Shown here: positions 8,837-16,376 of the stretch, piece after piece
How positions within the stretch are numbered: position 1 is the first letter of the stretch
Layout of the letters: each line of letters opens with the position of its first letter
IMG/VR virus record: IMGVR_UViG_3300030044_000016
Span: 39,654-103,653 of that record
Length of the DNA: 64,000 bases
From: a virus
Reading direction: 5' to 3' (one strand)
Program-made: the position numbers and the translations under genes
Notes under the pieces: model-generated
What the model saw: only the letters and a program-made list of their open reading frames with translations
Told to the model about the DNA's origin: nothing
Databases searched by the model: none

Positions 8837-11197
8837 ATGGCCTCGACTACTGTTGCACGACTAATTTTTGACTCTATTGTTCCCGAGAAGTATAGGGCTG
8901 ATCTACCCCCCGATCAGCCCATCGGGAGCAAAGAGGTCAAAGATATCCTTCAGCAAGTAGCTGAGCAGGATCCTGATAAGTATCGGGACATTTCTTTCAA
9001 GCTCTTGCGCCTTGGGTCAAAGGGTGCGGTTGAGACTGGCAGCTCGTTCTCTATGAACGACCTTGCATCCCCCATCGACAAAGACAAGTTGATGGATGAG
9101 GTGTCCCAGAAGGAGCGTGGTATCTTTGGAGACAAAGGTCTGGATCAGGACAAAAGAGAGCAAGCCCTCGTAAAGCTCTACGATCACTACTCCAACAAGA
9201 TGCCAGGGATGATCTTTGATGCATCTATGGCAAAGGGATCAAACCTTGCTAGGATGGTTGCATCAGGTGCTCGTGGTAATAAAGCCCAGCTCAATAGTAA
9301 TATTGGATCCGATTTCTTGGTGGTTGATCAAAACAACAAGCCAGTACCTATTGGTATTAAGAATTCCTACACAGAGGGATTGAACCCTGCTGAATACTTT
9401 GCTGCGTCATATGGAACTCGTGCTGGCCTAATATCAACGAAATTCTCAACAATGCATTCAGGATTTTTGAGTAAACAACTCAATTCTTCAATGTTAGATC
9501 TTATAGTGACGCAGCATGATTGCGGCACCAAGACTGGGATTCCAGTAGATATAGATGACGGTGATAACATAGGGTCAGTACTAGCCAAAGATACGTCTGG
9601 GCATAAGGCTGGTACCTTACTAACTTCAAAGATTATTGGTGACATAAAAAAATCGGGTAAGGATAGAATTGTTGTAAGATCTACCTTGACCTGTGAGTCA
9701 CCTAATGGAATATGCGCAAAGTGTGCTGGGACAAGAGAGAGAGGTGGGTTCCCTGCCCTTGGAGAAGCAGTTGGGCTGTCTGCTGGATCTTCTGCATCGG
9801 AGCCTTTAAGCCAAATGCAACTATCTAAAAAGCACTGTTTATCAAAAGGAACATTGGTTAGGATGGCAGATTGGACAACAAAAGAAATACAAGACGTTCG
9901 GACTGGGGATTTTGTCCTTGGATCTGATATTAATGGCAATACATTCCCATCTGAGGTGCTAAATGTTTTTGATAATGGGAATAGAGTGTGCCAGCGGTAC
10001 ACGTTCAGCATAAACAATCTCGGAAGGACAAGTGTTGTTTGTACGGCTGACCACAAGATTCTATCTCGTTGGTACAAAAGTATGTGTGCTGGGGATGACC
10101 TAAATTGGACAAATCAAGTTTTGCCTATTGGTACTAAGACCAATAAGTTTTATGGAGTATTACCAATGGGATTTACTTCTGTCGGATTGAGAGATGAACC
10201 ATTTGATTGTGTGGTAGATTGCAGAAAGCTCAGGCGCGTTGGCATTGAGGAGATGGGTAGTGTACCTACATTTGATATAGAAGTGGGTCACCCAGATCAC
10301 CTATTTGTTCTTGCAAATGGACTTGTTGTTTCTAATTCAGCAGGCGTTGCCAACTCGTCCAAAGCTACAGGATTCAAGGCTATCAATGCTTTGTTTCAAG
10401 TCCCAGACACTTTCCCAGACAAAGCCTCTCTGTCGGAACACGATGGACAGGTTGACAAGATCGAAACGATGCCACAGGGTGGGTTCAATGTATCTATTGG
10501 TGGGCACAAGCACTATGTATCTCCAGACCACCAGGTTCTGGTAAAGCATGGTGATAAGTTAGAGGCTGGGGACAGAATTTCTACCGGTACAATTAATCCA
10601 TCTGATGTTGTTCGACTGAAGGGGATCGGAGCGGGACGTTTAAATCTCTTAAAGCAGGTACAAGACACTTTCAGCGAGAGTGGAATTCCTATGCTCAGAA
10701 GGAATGCTGAGGTGTTGGTTCGTGGCATTGTAGATCACGTCAGGATCAACGACTCTGACGAGACAAACTCCTATCTGCCCGATGAGACAGTTGAGTACAG
10801 TGCCTTCAGCAAGGACTACAAGCCCCACAGGGATTCTGTTGTCATGCACCCAACCAAAGCACTCAATCACTATCTAGAGGCTCCTGTGATGCACTACAGC
10901 ATCGGTACAAGGATTACTCCTAGTGTTGCCAAGAATCTTGGAGACATGGGTGAGGATCAGGTTCTAGTTAGCCATCACAAGCCAGCCTTTGAGCCTCACA
11001 TGGTTCGACTGATGGAAAACCCATCCCACGACAAGGATTGGATGTCCCAGATGGGTACGTCCTATGTGCAGAAGAATCTCAAGAAGAACGTCATCAGTGG
11101 CGATGTCTACTCAGACATCCACGGGACAAACCCAATCCCTGCCCTCGCGTACGGGAAAGAGTTTGGAAAGCCACCCAAAGGTACAGTAGGGTACTAA
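8837..11197 (+). CDS. RNA polymerase beta-prime C-terminal half, with intein
   Basis: 786 residues. It begins like the middle of beta-prime (TTVARLIFDSIVP) and has the SGARGNKAQL motif (bacterial SGARGSKAQ), a segment like GLNVLQYFISTHGARKG, the TxxDCGT motif, the CAKCAG half of the second zinc site (partner residues CESPNGIC just before), and GEAVGLSAGSSASEP, equivalent to GEAxGxIAAQSIGEP. The trigger-loop segment SQMQLSKKH-SAGVA is split by a 167-residue intein. The rest covers the C-terminal jaw and clamp area. It completes the beta-prime begun in the gene at 142-5154, 3.7 kb upstream. The start ATG has no strong ribosome-binding site. Confidence 0.9.
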   Translation: MASTTVARLIFDSIVPEKYRADLPPDQPIGSKEVKDILQQVAEQDPDKYRDISFKLLRLGSKGAVETGSSFSMNDLASPIDKDKLMDEVSQKERGIFGDKGLDQDKREQALVKLYDHYSNKMPGMIFDASMAKGSNLARMVASGARGNKAQLNSNIGSDFLVVDQNNKPVPIGIKNSYTEGLNPAEYFAASYGTRAGLISTKFSTMHSGFLSKQLNSSMLDLIVTQHDCGTKTGIPVDIDDGDNIGSVLAKDTSGHKAGTLLTSKIIGDIKKSGKDRIVVRSTLTCESPNGICAKCAGTRERGGFPALGEAVGLSAGSSASEPLSQMQLSKKHCLSKGTLVRMADWTTKEIQDVRTGDFVLGSDINGNTFPSEVLNVFDNGNRVCQRYTFSINNLGRTSVVCTADHKILSRWYKSMCAGDDLNWTNQVLPIGTKTNKFYGVLPMGFTSVGLRDEPFDCVVDCRKLRRVGIEEMGSVPTFDIEVGHPDHLFVLANGLVVSNSAGVANSSKATGFKAINALFQVPDTFPDKASLSEHDGQVDKIETMPQGGFNVSIGGHKHYVSPDHQVLVKHGDKLEAGDRISTGTINPSDVVRLKGIGAGRLNLLKQVQDTFSESGIPMLRRNAEVLVRGIVDHVRINDSDETNSYLPDETVEYSAFSKDYKPHRDSVVMHPTKALNHYLEAPVMHYSIGTRITPSVAKNLGDMGEDQVLVSHHKPAFEPHMVRLMENPSHDKDWMSQMGTSYVQKNLKKNVISGDVYSDIHGTNPIPALAYGKEFGKPPKGTVGY
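9836..10336 (+). other. Mini-intein in the beta-prime trigger-loop segment
   Basis: A 167-residue in-frame insertion (residues 334-500) with canonical class 1 features: first residue Cys (CLSKGTLVRMAD), block B TADH, block F TFDIEVGHPDHLFV, and C-terminal VVSN followed by Ser. It has no LAGLIDADG or other endonuclease domain. It splits SKKH from SAGVA, which aligns with the bacterial TMRTFH/GG sequence of the trigger helix. Splicing must occur to give a working polymerase. Confidence 0.9.
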
Positions 11198-11526
11198 GCC
11201 TTAAACAAGTGGGCTATGGCAGACGGGAGGCTTTCCTCGAATTTTGCCCTAAGAACAGCATTAGATCTAGTTTCTGGATAGTTGAACTGAGGGAAGTTCT
11301 TCTCTAGGTGAGAGATATATGTATGGGCGTGTCTAGCTGCTTCCTCTAGGAACTGAAGGGAAGAGTGTCCCCCTGTTGATATCTGATCTATGTTATGGAG
11401 AGTGGCAGATGGGGTTGGGTGGTAAAATGCCTGAACTGAATCTTTGAATACTTTTAGGGCATTTTCAGCATTTTCTCTTTGGGGTATATAAGGATCTGGA
11501 TCGCTAGGAAGAAAACTGGTTTGCAT
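11194..11526 (-). CDS. Unknown 110-residue protein on the opposite strand
   Basis: This frame fills almost exactly the 362-base gap between two + strand genes, and nothing credible reads there on the + strand. The predicted protein looks natural: helical, with evenly spread charges and aromatics (ENALKVFKDSVQAFYHP, FLEEAARHAHTYISHLEK). Its stop overlaps the stop of the polymerase gene by a few bases (convergent). It is the only non-transposon gene on the minus strand in the window. No family recognised. Confidence 0.55.
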   Translation of the reverse strand: MQTSFLPSDPDPYIPQRENAENALKVFKDSVQAFYHPTPSATLHNIDQISTGGHSSLQFLEEAARHAHTYISHLEKNFPQFNYPETRSNAVLRAKFEESLPSAIAHLFKA

Positions 11527-11559
11527 TTCTCTATATTAATAGATAATATTTAAAAATCC

Positions 11560-12933
11560 ATGAACAAATACGCCCATACCTACTTCAGTGAGGTGACTAC
11601 AAAGTTGGCGGGGGTCGCAGAGATTTTATCAAAAGCCATTCCCGCTATTACCTCTGGAGGATTTAAGGCATTTGATTCTGTGGGTAGGGCGATTGGGGAA
11701 AACCCAGGACTAGAGCAGAAGCTTAGGGGAATTAGTCAATACAGTTTGGTAGACAAGACCAATCAGCTAAAAAATACAATTGGTGGGGCTGTGGGCATGG
11801 GCACCCTTGGGGCTGGTATATCTGGAGTGGCAAATACCCCAAGTATACTTTCTAGCGATGAAGACACAATGAGCAAGGCAAAGTCCATAAGTCAATCTAT
11901 TGGAAGTGGATTTGCTGAGGGGGCAGTTCCTGGCGCTCTGGCTGGTAGATTCTTACCAAAGGTGATCCAGCGTGGCATTGGAAGGGCTATGACCAACTCC
12001 ATTGTACCTATTTCCTATGAGGCGGAGGAGCACGCCAAGAATGTTGCTGGATCAAAGCCCATGGATTACCTAAGGGCCTTTTTAAAAGATCAGCCAATGG
12101 ATCATGTAGTGAATAGCCCAGAGAGTGGTGCATGGAACTTTGGATCTGCTGGGTATGGTGACAAGGATTCTATCTACAGAATGGGGGCTAGGCATCAGAT
12201 GTATAGAGACATGTTCGACCTTCCGGCTAGAGAACAATCGCTTGGCGCATTAAATCTGAGTAGGGTGGAGCCTAGTGGTAGTAAGGTGTACGGATTTAAT
12301 CCTAATGACCCAAGAGGAAGGTATGCAATAAATGAGGTGAAAGAGAATCTGCAGGAAGGGTTCGGCACAGCACATGGTACGAGAGATTACGTTGGTAACA
12401 AGGCCGTAGCAGGCAATCCGCTATTTGCGACACAGTCTACGATGGGGGGATATCACATCGCCCCAGATGGCACCTACAGAGACGAATGGGATATTGGATT
12501 GGGGGACGGCAATAAGATAGACAGTGGGACAAATCTCCTTAGAGGAATTGCCAATATGTTTACTCAGCCAAGTGCCATAGAGGGCAAAACTATTTCCCAG
12601 GGTGAGGCACTCTCTAAGTACAAAGGGGAGCTTGGATCACTTGATGATTCGTTCTATAAGAACCCATCTGACGGCACAGACATTAGGGACCTAATAGCCA
12701 AATCAAACAATACTGATCGTACAAATGTAAACAATTATATCTCTAATATAGATATGACTGGTAATGCAGGCAGGAAGGCTAAGATCAGGGCGCAGCTCGT
12801 ATCAATGCTCGGGAAAAAAGATTTTGACCCCAAAGGGATCAACTTGGGCAAGAGAATTTACACTTCTCCAGAAGATGACTTGCTAGAAGACCCTAGTGAG
12901 ACCCAAGAGATAGATGATTGGGCTGACAAGTAA
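11560..12933 (+). CDS. Unknown virion-type protein with MNKYA N-terminal tag
   Basis: 457 residues. The first residues MNKYAHTYFSEVTTKLAG match those of at least four other genes in the window. A Gly/Ala-rich, weakly hydrophobic region follows (about 65-150; GGAVGMGTLGAGISG), then a polar globular region of about 300 residues with an acidic end. FSE at residues 9-11 fits a T4-type prohead protease site. I infer a head-internal or ejected protein; no enzyme motif is visible. Confidence 0.75.
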   Translation: MNKYAHTYFSEVTTKLAGVAEILSKAIPAITSGGFKAFDSVGRAIGENPGLEQKLRGISQYSLVDKTNQLKNTIGGAVGMGTLGAGISGVANTPSILSSDEDTMSKAKSISQSIGSGFAEGAVPGALAGRFLPKVIQRGIGRAMTNSIVPISYEAEEHAKNVAGSKPMDYLRAFLKDQPMDHVVNSPESGAWNFGSAGYGDKDSIYRMGARHQMYRDMFDLPAREQSLGALNLSRVEPSGSKVYGFNPNDPRGRYAINEVKENLQEGFGTAHGTRDYVGNKAVAGNPLFATQSTMGGYHIAPDGTYRDEWDIGLGDGNKIDSGTNLLRGIANMFTQPSAIEGKTISQGEALSKYKGELGSLDDSFYKNPSDGTDIRDLIAKSNNTDRTNVNNYISNIDMTGNAGRKAKIRAQLVSMLGKKDFDPKGINLGKRIYTSPEDDLLEDPSETQEIDDWADK

Positions 12934-13015
12934 GGGTAGGTAATTTAAGCCCACTTTCGGGCATAATATAATGGATATAGCTATTATTTGAATAGCTACT
13001 AACAACCACCATTAT
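12934..13015. promoter_or_regulatory. Intergenic region with two inverted repeats
   Basis: This 82-base gap holds GCCC-ACTTTC-GGGC at 12949-12962 and a perfect 8-bp hairpin TAGCTATT-ATTTG-AATAGCTA at 12978-12998. Neither is followed by a T run, so they do not look like standard terminators. The sequence is AT-rich (TAATATAATGG) and may carry a promoter for the small-gene cluster that follows. Confidence 0.35.
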
Positions 13016-13156
13016 ATGAGAATACTTATTGGTATGTCAGCACTTGCCCTCGCGATAGGGGGCGTAATCATTTCCGCTGTCTTTGTTTCTTGCCCCCATA
13101 TTCCTGGGATCGAACCGTCTAACCCTAAAAATAAAAATGGCAACAAAAAAGGCTAA
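13016..13156 (+). CDS. 46-residue membrane or lipoprotein-like peptide
   Basis: ATG 13016 to TAA 13154. The product starts MRILIGMSALALAIGGVIIS, a hydrophobic N-terminal segment, followed by AVFVSC, which resembles but does not fully fit a lipobox, then a polar Lys/Asn tail. It overlaps the next gene out of frame by 20 bases. Tiny lipoproteins overlapping another membrane-protein gene are typical of phage outer-membrane spanin subunits; this is a weak inference from layout. Confidence 0.5.
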   Translation: MRILIGMSALALAIGGVIISAVFVSCPHIPGIEPSNPKNKNGNKKG

Positions 13157-13394
13157 GAAGCCAATAGCAAAAAGGAAGCCGGTCAAGGAAGATGATGAAT
13201 CTGTTGCTGGGCCATTCGACACACCATTTGATATGTGTGTGAGAGGGCTACAGAGAACTGCAGAAATTTTGGACCCATATACTCCAGGTGGAATGGATTA
13301 CGTGAAAATCAATGTCATTGCTTTTTGCGTCATTCTACCTATCGTATTGGCAACATCAATCGGTATAAACATCCACTACATAACAAAAAAGTGA
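13137..13394 (+). CDS. Small single-pass membrane protein
   Basis: 85 residues from ATG 13137. A very basic N-terminus (MATKKAKKPIAKRK) is followed by an amphipathic middle and one clear transmembrane segment near the C-terminus (VIAFCVILPIVLATSIGI). It overlaps the preceding tiny gene and its TGA overlaps the GTG start of the next. A lysis role (spanin or holin partner) is possible from the cluster but unproven. Confidence 0.65.
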   Translation: MATKKAKKPIAKRKPVKEDDESVAGPFDTPFDMCVRGLQRTAEILDPYTPGGMDYVKINVIAFCVILPIVLATSIGINIHYITKK

Positions 13395-13609
13395 ATACAT
13401 TAGTAAAAATCGCAACAAGCATCGGACTAGTGATTCTTGCGATCTACGTAGTCGGTATAGTCATCACTGCCTTTATAAACATCGTAGCCGGATTAGCCAT
13501 GGTGGCGTTCGGTGTAGTTATATTGATAGCAATCTATGCATTGGGAGCTGCGGGTGCAGCTCTACTAAACAAAAACACAACAAACAACCCAACAAGCACA
13601 AATGAGTAA
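13391..13609 (+). CDS. Small two-segment membrane protein, holin candidate
   Basis: 72 residues from GTG 13391, which overlaps the previous TGA (GTGA). Two hydrophobic segments separated by a short turn make up most of the protein (VKIATSIGLVILAIYVVGIV and then AMVAFGVVILIAIYALGAAG), with a polar Asn/Thr tail. Size and topology fit a class II holin, but no endolysin is seen next to it, so the call is tentative. It overlaps the next start by 8 bases. Confidence 0.6.
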   Translation: MNTLVKIATSIGLVILAIYVVGIVITAFINIVAGLAMVAFGVVILIAIYALGAAGAALLNKNTTNNPTSTNE

Positions 13610-13787
13610 ACTACTCGCAGTCATATTTGGATTGGCAGCATCCGCATCAGTCCCCGGCATCAAGGTCGCTAAGAGGTGGTCGAATACCGGAGGTTATGGC
13701 TCCGGCAAGTCGGTCACTAAGACCAAGCGATACGAAAAAGGTCGTCGTAAGATGGCCAAGATGTCCAAGAGGGCAAACCGTCGATAA
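13602..13787 (+). CDS. Small basic protein
   Basis: 61 residues. A short hydrophobic N-terminus (MSKLLAVIFGLAASASV) is followed by a strongly basic tail rich in Lys and Arg (KKRANRR-type). The N-terminal part could be a signal peptide or membrane anchor. No family recognised. It overlaps the preceding gene and is followed after five bases by the next. Confidence 0.5.
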   Translation: MSKLLAVIFGLAASASVPGIKVAKRWSNTGGYGSGKSVTKTKRYEKGRRKMAKMSKRANRR

Positions 13788-13792
13788 CCATT

Positions 13793-14017
13793 ATGGAATA
13801 CGACGAGCTAAACCAACTTGGTGCACGAAAGCAAAATGGATCCTGCGTTTCCATAGCAATCGAGGAGGGGTATGCTCCTGATCGCCGTGGGGGTGTAGAT
13901 ACCACTAAGATGAAGGAAAAGATGAACGAGCGACTTGAGAAATCTGGCGTTCAAGGAAAGACCCCCATGAGGATGGGCCACTTCGGCAACCGAAAGGGAG
14001 CCAAGAAGGAGGAGTAG
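13793..14017 (+). CDS. Small basic protein before a terminator
   Basis: 74 residues, charged and probably helical, rich in Lys, Arg, Gly and Glu, ending KKEE. It is the last gene of the small-gene cluster and is followed by a strong terminator after 12 bases. No recognised motif. Confidence 0.55.
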   Translation: MEYDELNQLGARKQNGSCVSIAIEEGYAPDRRGGVDTTKMKEKMNERLEKSGVQGKTPMRMGHFGNRKGAKKEE

Positions 14018-14029
14018 GTTCAAAAAAGA

Positions 14030-14060
14030 GCAAGCGAGGTTTTCTCGCTTGCTTTTTTTT
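14030..14060 (+). terminator. Rho-independent terminator
   Basis: Perfect 9-bp stem GCAAGCGAG / CTCGCTTGC (14030-14038 and 14044-14052) with a 5-base loop, followed by eight T. It closes the small-gene cluster. Confidence 0.93.
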
Positions 14061-14131
14061 AGCTGCCAGCTAAGATAGGAAAAGAAATACCTTTTATGCC
14101 GATCACTGTTAGTGCACAATAATCTCAAACC

Positions 14132-16375
14132 ATGCCATCTCCACTCCAACAAGTCGAAACAAACCTAGCAGAAATTGCGGTTTCTCAGGTCTCAGAAAAG
14201 AATCCTAATCTTCTTAATTACTACCTCGGTTTCGATCTCATCGACAAGAACGATGATGGGACTAGGGCTGCTGGAATTATGGGGTTTAAGATCGGTGGCC
14301 AGTTAATTTATATTCCAGTATTCTTCCTAAATGGCAAGGTTCGCGGCATGGAGGTTATGTATCTTAAAAATACCGACACCTTTGTTGCTAACAACGAACA
14401 GTGGGTGAACTACATTGCTTCTCAGAACCCAACCGACATCGGAGGCCCTTCTGACAGCAAGAGCAAGAACACTAGCGGAGAAACAAACAACTCCCTTCGT
14501 ATCTTCTCCCGCCCTCCTGCTAGTGCAAACAGCAAGGCTGCTTCTGTCGAGAACATGTTCGATCTCTCTGTCGAAGACTTCATCGACACCAAGATTGCTC
14601 TATCTAAACCAGAGCACGATCTGGTTGACTTCCTCAAGCAGGCTGGTTGGAATACATATAAGAATTTTGTAAAGATGGCTACGGATGAGCCAAGGATCTT
14701 CCAGGCTGTATCTAACATCTACAATCTTGATGATCTAAAAATTCAGTTCCCCGCAGACAAGATTGCTGCCAATCAGTCAGGCGTTGAGACAAACAAGCGC
14801 AGTGTTAAAACTATCACCCTTGTTAGCTCTAGTGACATAATGGGTTGCCCAGAAGACTATTGCGACATGGACAGCAAAGAAAAGGAGAAGGTTGTCTCTA
14901 AGGGCTACTCCATCAAAGATTTGCGTGCAGAAGAGGAGAAGAGCGACCTCTACCTCGGAGACTTCCGAAAGGAATTCAACCAAGTCACAGAGAGTGGTTA
15001 CTATCAGATTCTCAACAAAAACTCCCAGCTTGTTAAAGCCCTGGTGTTTGTTAATGTATCACCTATTAGTGGTCGCCGCGTTCACAACTCCAAGGGGTTT
15101 GAGCCCCAGCTTGTAATTGACCCTAAGACCGGGGCACATAACTGGTCTAAGCAGCCAGTTTATTTCCGAAGTGGAGTTTCAACAGATAAGATCGAAGAGG
15201 ATGCAAAGTCCGAGATTTTGGACAAGAGTGGAGAAAAGGTCAAAGACGCAGAGGTTGGCAAAACCTATGTGATCATTGATTCAAAGCTTGGAGTCTACGG
15301 CCCATTTAAGGTTATCAACAAGACTACAGACAAGGGTAAGGTTACTTTTGTTGGTCGTCAGGAGCACATCAGCTATCCATCTCATTGGCTACTTAGAGAT
15401 GCAGGTAGCCCTAGTTATGGATGCTACTCAGAAGATTATTCTGATGAGGACCACGACAGCAAAATCTCTATTAAGCTTGTAGACAGAGAAACAGGCCCAG
15501 TTGAATACTCCAGGCACATCGTTTATGTTCCTAAGGACGCAAAGGTTGTTGAACTTAAGAACGCACATGACTTCTCTAGCATGGAGCAGGGGCATGAGAT
15601 TACAGACCTTGTTGAGCCAGGTTGCGACGCTGCTCTATATTCTGCCCTATCCTCCAATGACGGAGCAATGGTGGTTATTGAGAAGTCCGCCAGCTTCGAT
15701 GTTAAGGTTTGTCTCTATGATGTGAGCAAGACCTTCCGTGAGCGCGGAGAAGTTGTCCTAGACCTCATGAGCCGAGCCAACCTCTCAGAGAGTGCTGCTG
15801 AAAAGTTTGCCGCTGAAATTTTTGAAAAGAAAGCTGGAAGAGCTACAGGATGGACCCTACCCCGCTCTCAAGTTAAGTTTGCTTATCCAGACATGATGGA
15901 CCCTCAGGGGTACATGGGCGCTGGGCGAGATGGGACTCCAGAGCAGACAGAACAGGCTGAACGTCAGGAGATGATACCAGCCAGCACAGGGCCTCAGCCT
16001 GCCACAGAGCAGGGCATCGGAGACTGGAATCAACCATCTGCTGACGACATCGACTTCCTACAGAGAGCAAGCGACAGCAACTCCCGTCAGGTCTTTGATC
16101 CAGCTATGATCGGTGTGATGGTTCGTACTTCTCGCTCTCAAGCGATTGTTGCGGATTACATCCCAGAGCTGGTTGATAACCTTGACCGTATGTGCCGACT
16201 CATTCTTCTGTTCTATTGGCACAATGCTGAATTTGCTGACGAGTATGGAATTGACGAAATGGCCGACTTCGAGGATCTGATTCTGTCTACCATCAAGTCT
16301 ACCTCCAAGGTTGTTCTGTTCTTGAAACAGAAGGCTGTTGAAAGCTCCACAGGACAGACTGACGTTCTCGAATAA
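14132..16375 (+). CDS. Large unknown virion-type protein
   Basis: 747 residues. The N-terminal 120 residues look globular (YYLGFDLIDKNDDGTRAAG, IGGQLIYIPVFFLNG). A Ser/Asn-rich linker follows, then mixed alpha/beta regions, a Gln/Glu/Pro-rich stretch around 600-630, and a helical C-terminus. It is the first gene after a terminator and starts a run of large genes leading to the head module. Portal and terminase would be expected in this area, but I see no terminase or portal signature here. Function not recognised. Confidence 0.8.
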   Translation: MPSPLQQVETNLAEIAVSQVSEKNPNLLNYYLGFDLIDKNDDGTRAAGIMGFKIGGQLIYIPVFFLNGKVRGMEVMYLKNTDTFVANNEQWVNYIASQNPTDIGGPSDSKSKNTSGETNNSLRIFSRPPASANSKAASVENMFDLSVEDFIDTKIALSKPEHDLVDFLKQAGWNTYKNFVKMATDEPRIFQAVSNIYNLDDLKIQFPADKIAANQSGVETNKRSVKTITLVSSSDIMGCPEDYCDMDSKEKEKVVSKGYSIKDLRAEEEKSDLYLGDFRKEFNQVTESGYYQILNKNSQLVKALVFVNVSPISGRRVHNSKGFEPQLVIDPKTGAHNWSKQPVYFRSGVSTDKIEEDAKSEILDKSGEKVKDAEVGKTYVIIDSKLGVYGPFKVINKTTDKGKVTFVGRQEHISYPSHWLLRDAGSPSYGCYSEDYSDEDHDSKISIKLVDRETGPVEYSRHIVYVPKDAKVVELKNAHDFSSMEQGHEITDLVEPGCDAALYSALSSNDGAMVVIEKSASFDVKVCLYDVSKTFRERGEVVLDLMSRANLSESAAEKFAAEIFEKKAGRATGWTLPRSQVKFAYPDMMDPQGYMGAGRDGTPEQTEQAERQEMIPASTGPQPATEQGIGDWNQPSADDIDFLQRASDSNSRQVFDPAMIGVMVRTSRSQAIVADYIPELVDNLDRMCRLILLFYWHNAEFADEYGIDEMADFEDLILSTIKSTSKVVLFLKQKAVESSTGQTDVLE

Positions 16376-16376
16376 T

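Noticed and set aside
9367-10077. 236-residue minus-strand open frame
   Set aside because: Opposite to the beta-prime gene with its conserved motifs; a shadow frame.
12949-12962. Terminator after the gene ending at 12933
   Set aside because: The stem is only four base pairs and no T run follows on the + strand.
14132-16375. Portal protein
   Set aside because: Size and place would suit, but no portal-like helical core or known motif was seen; left as unknown.
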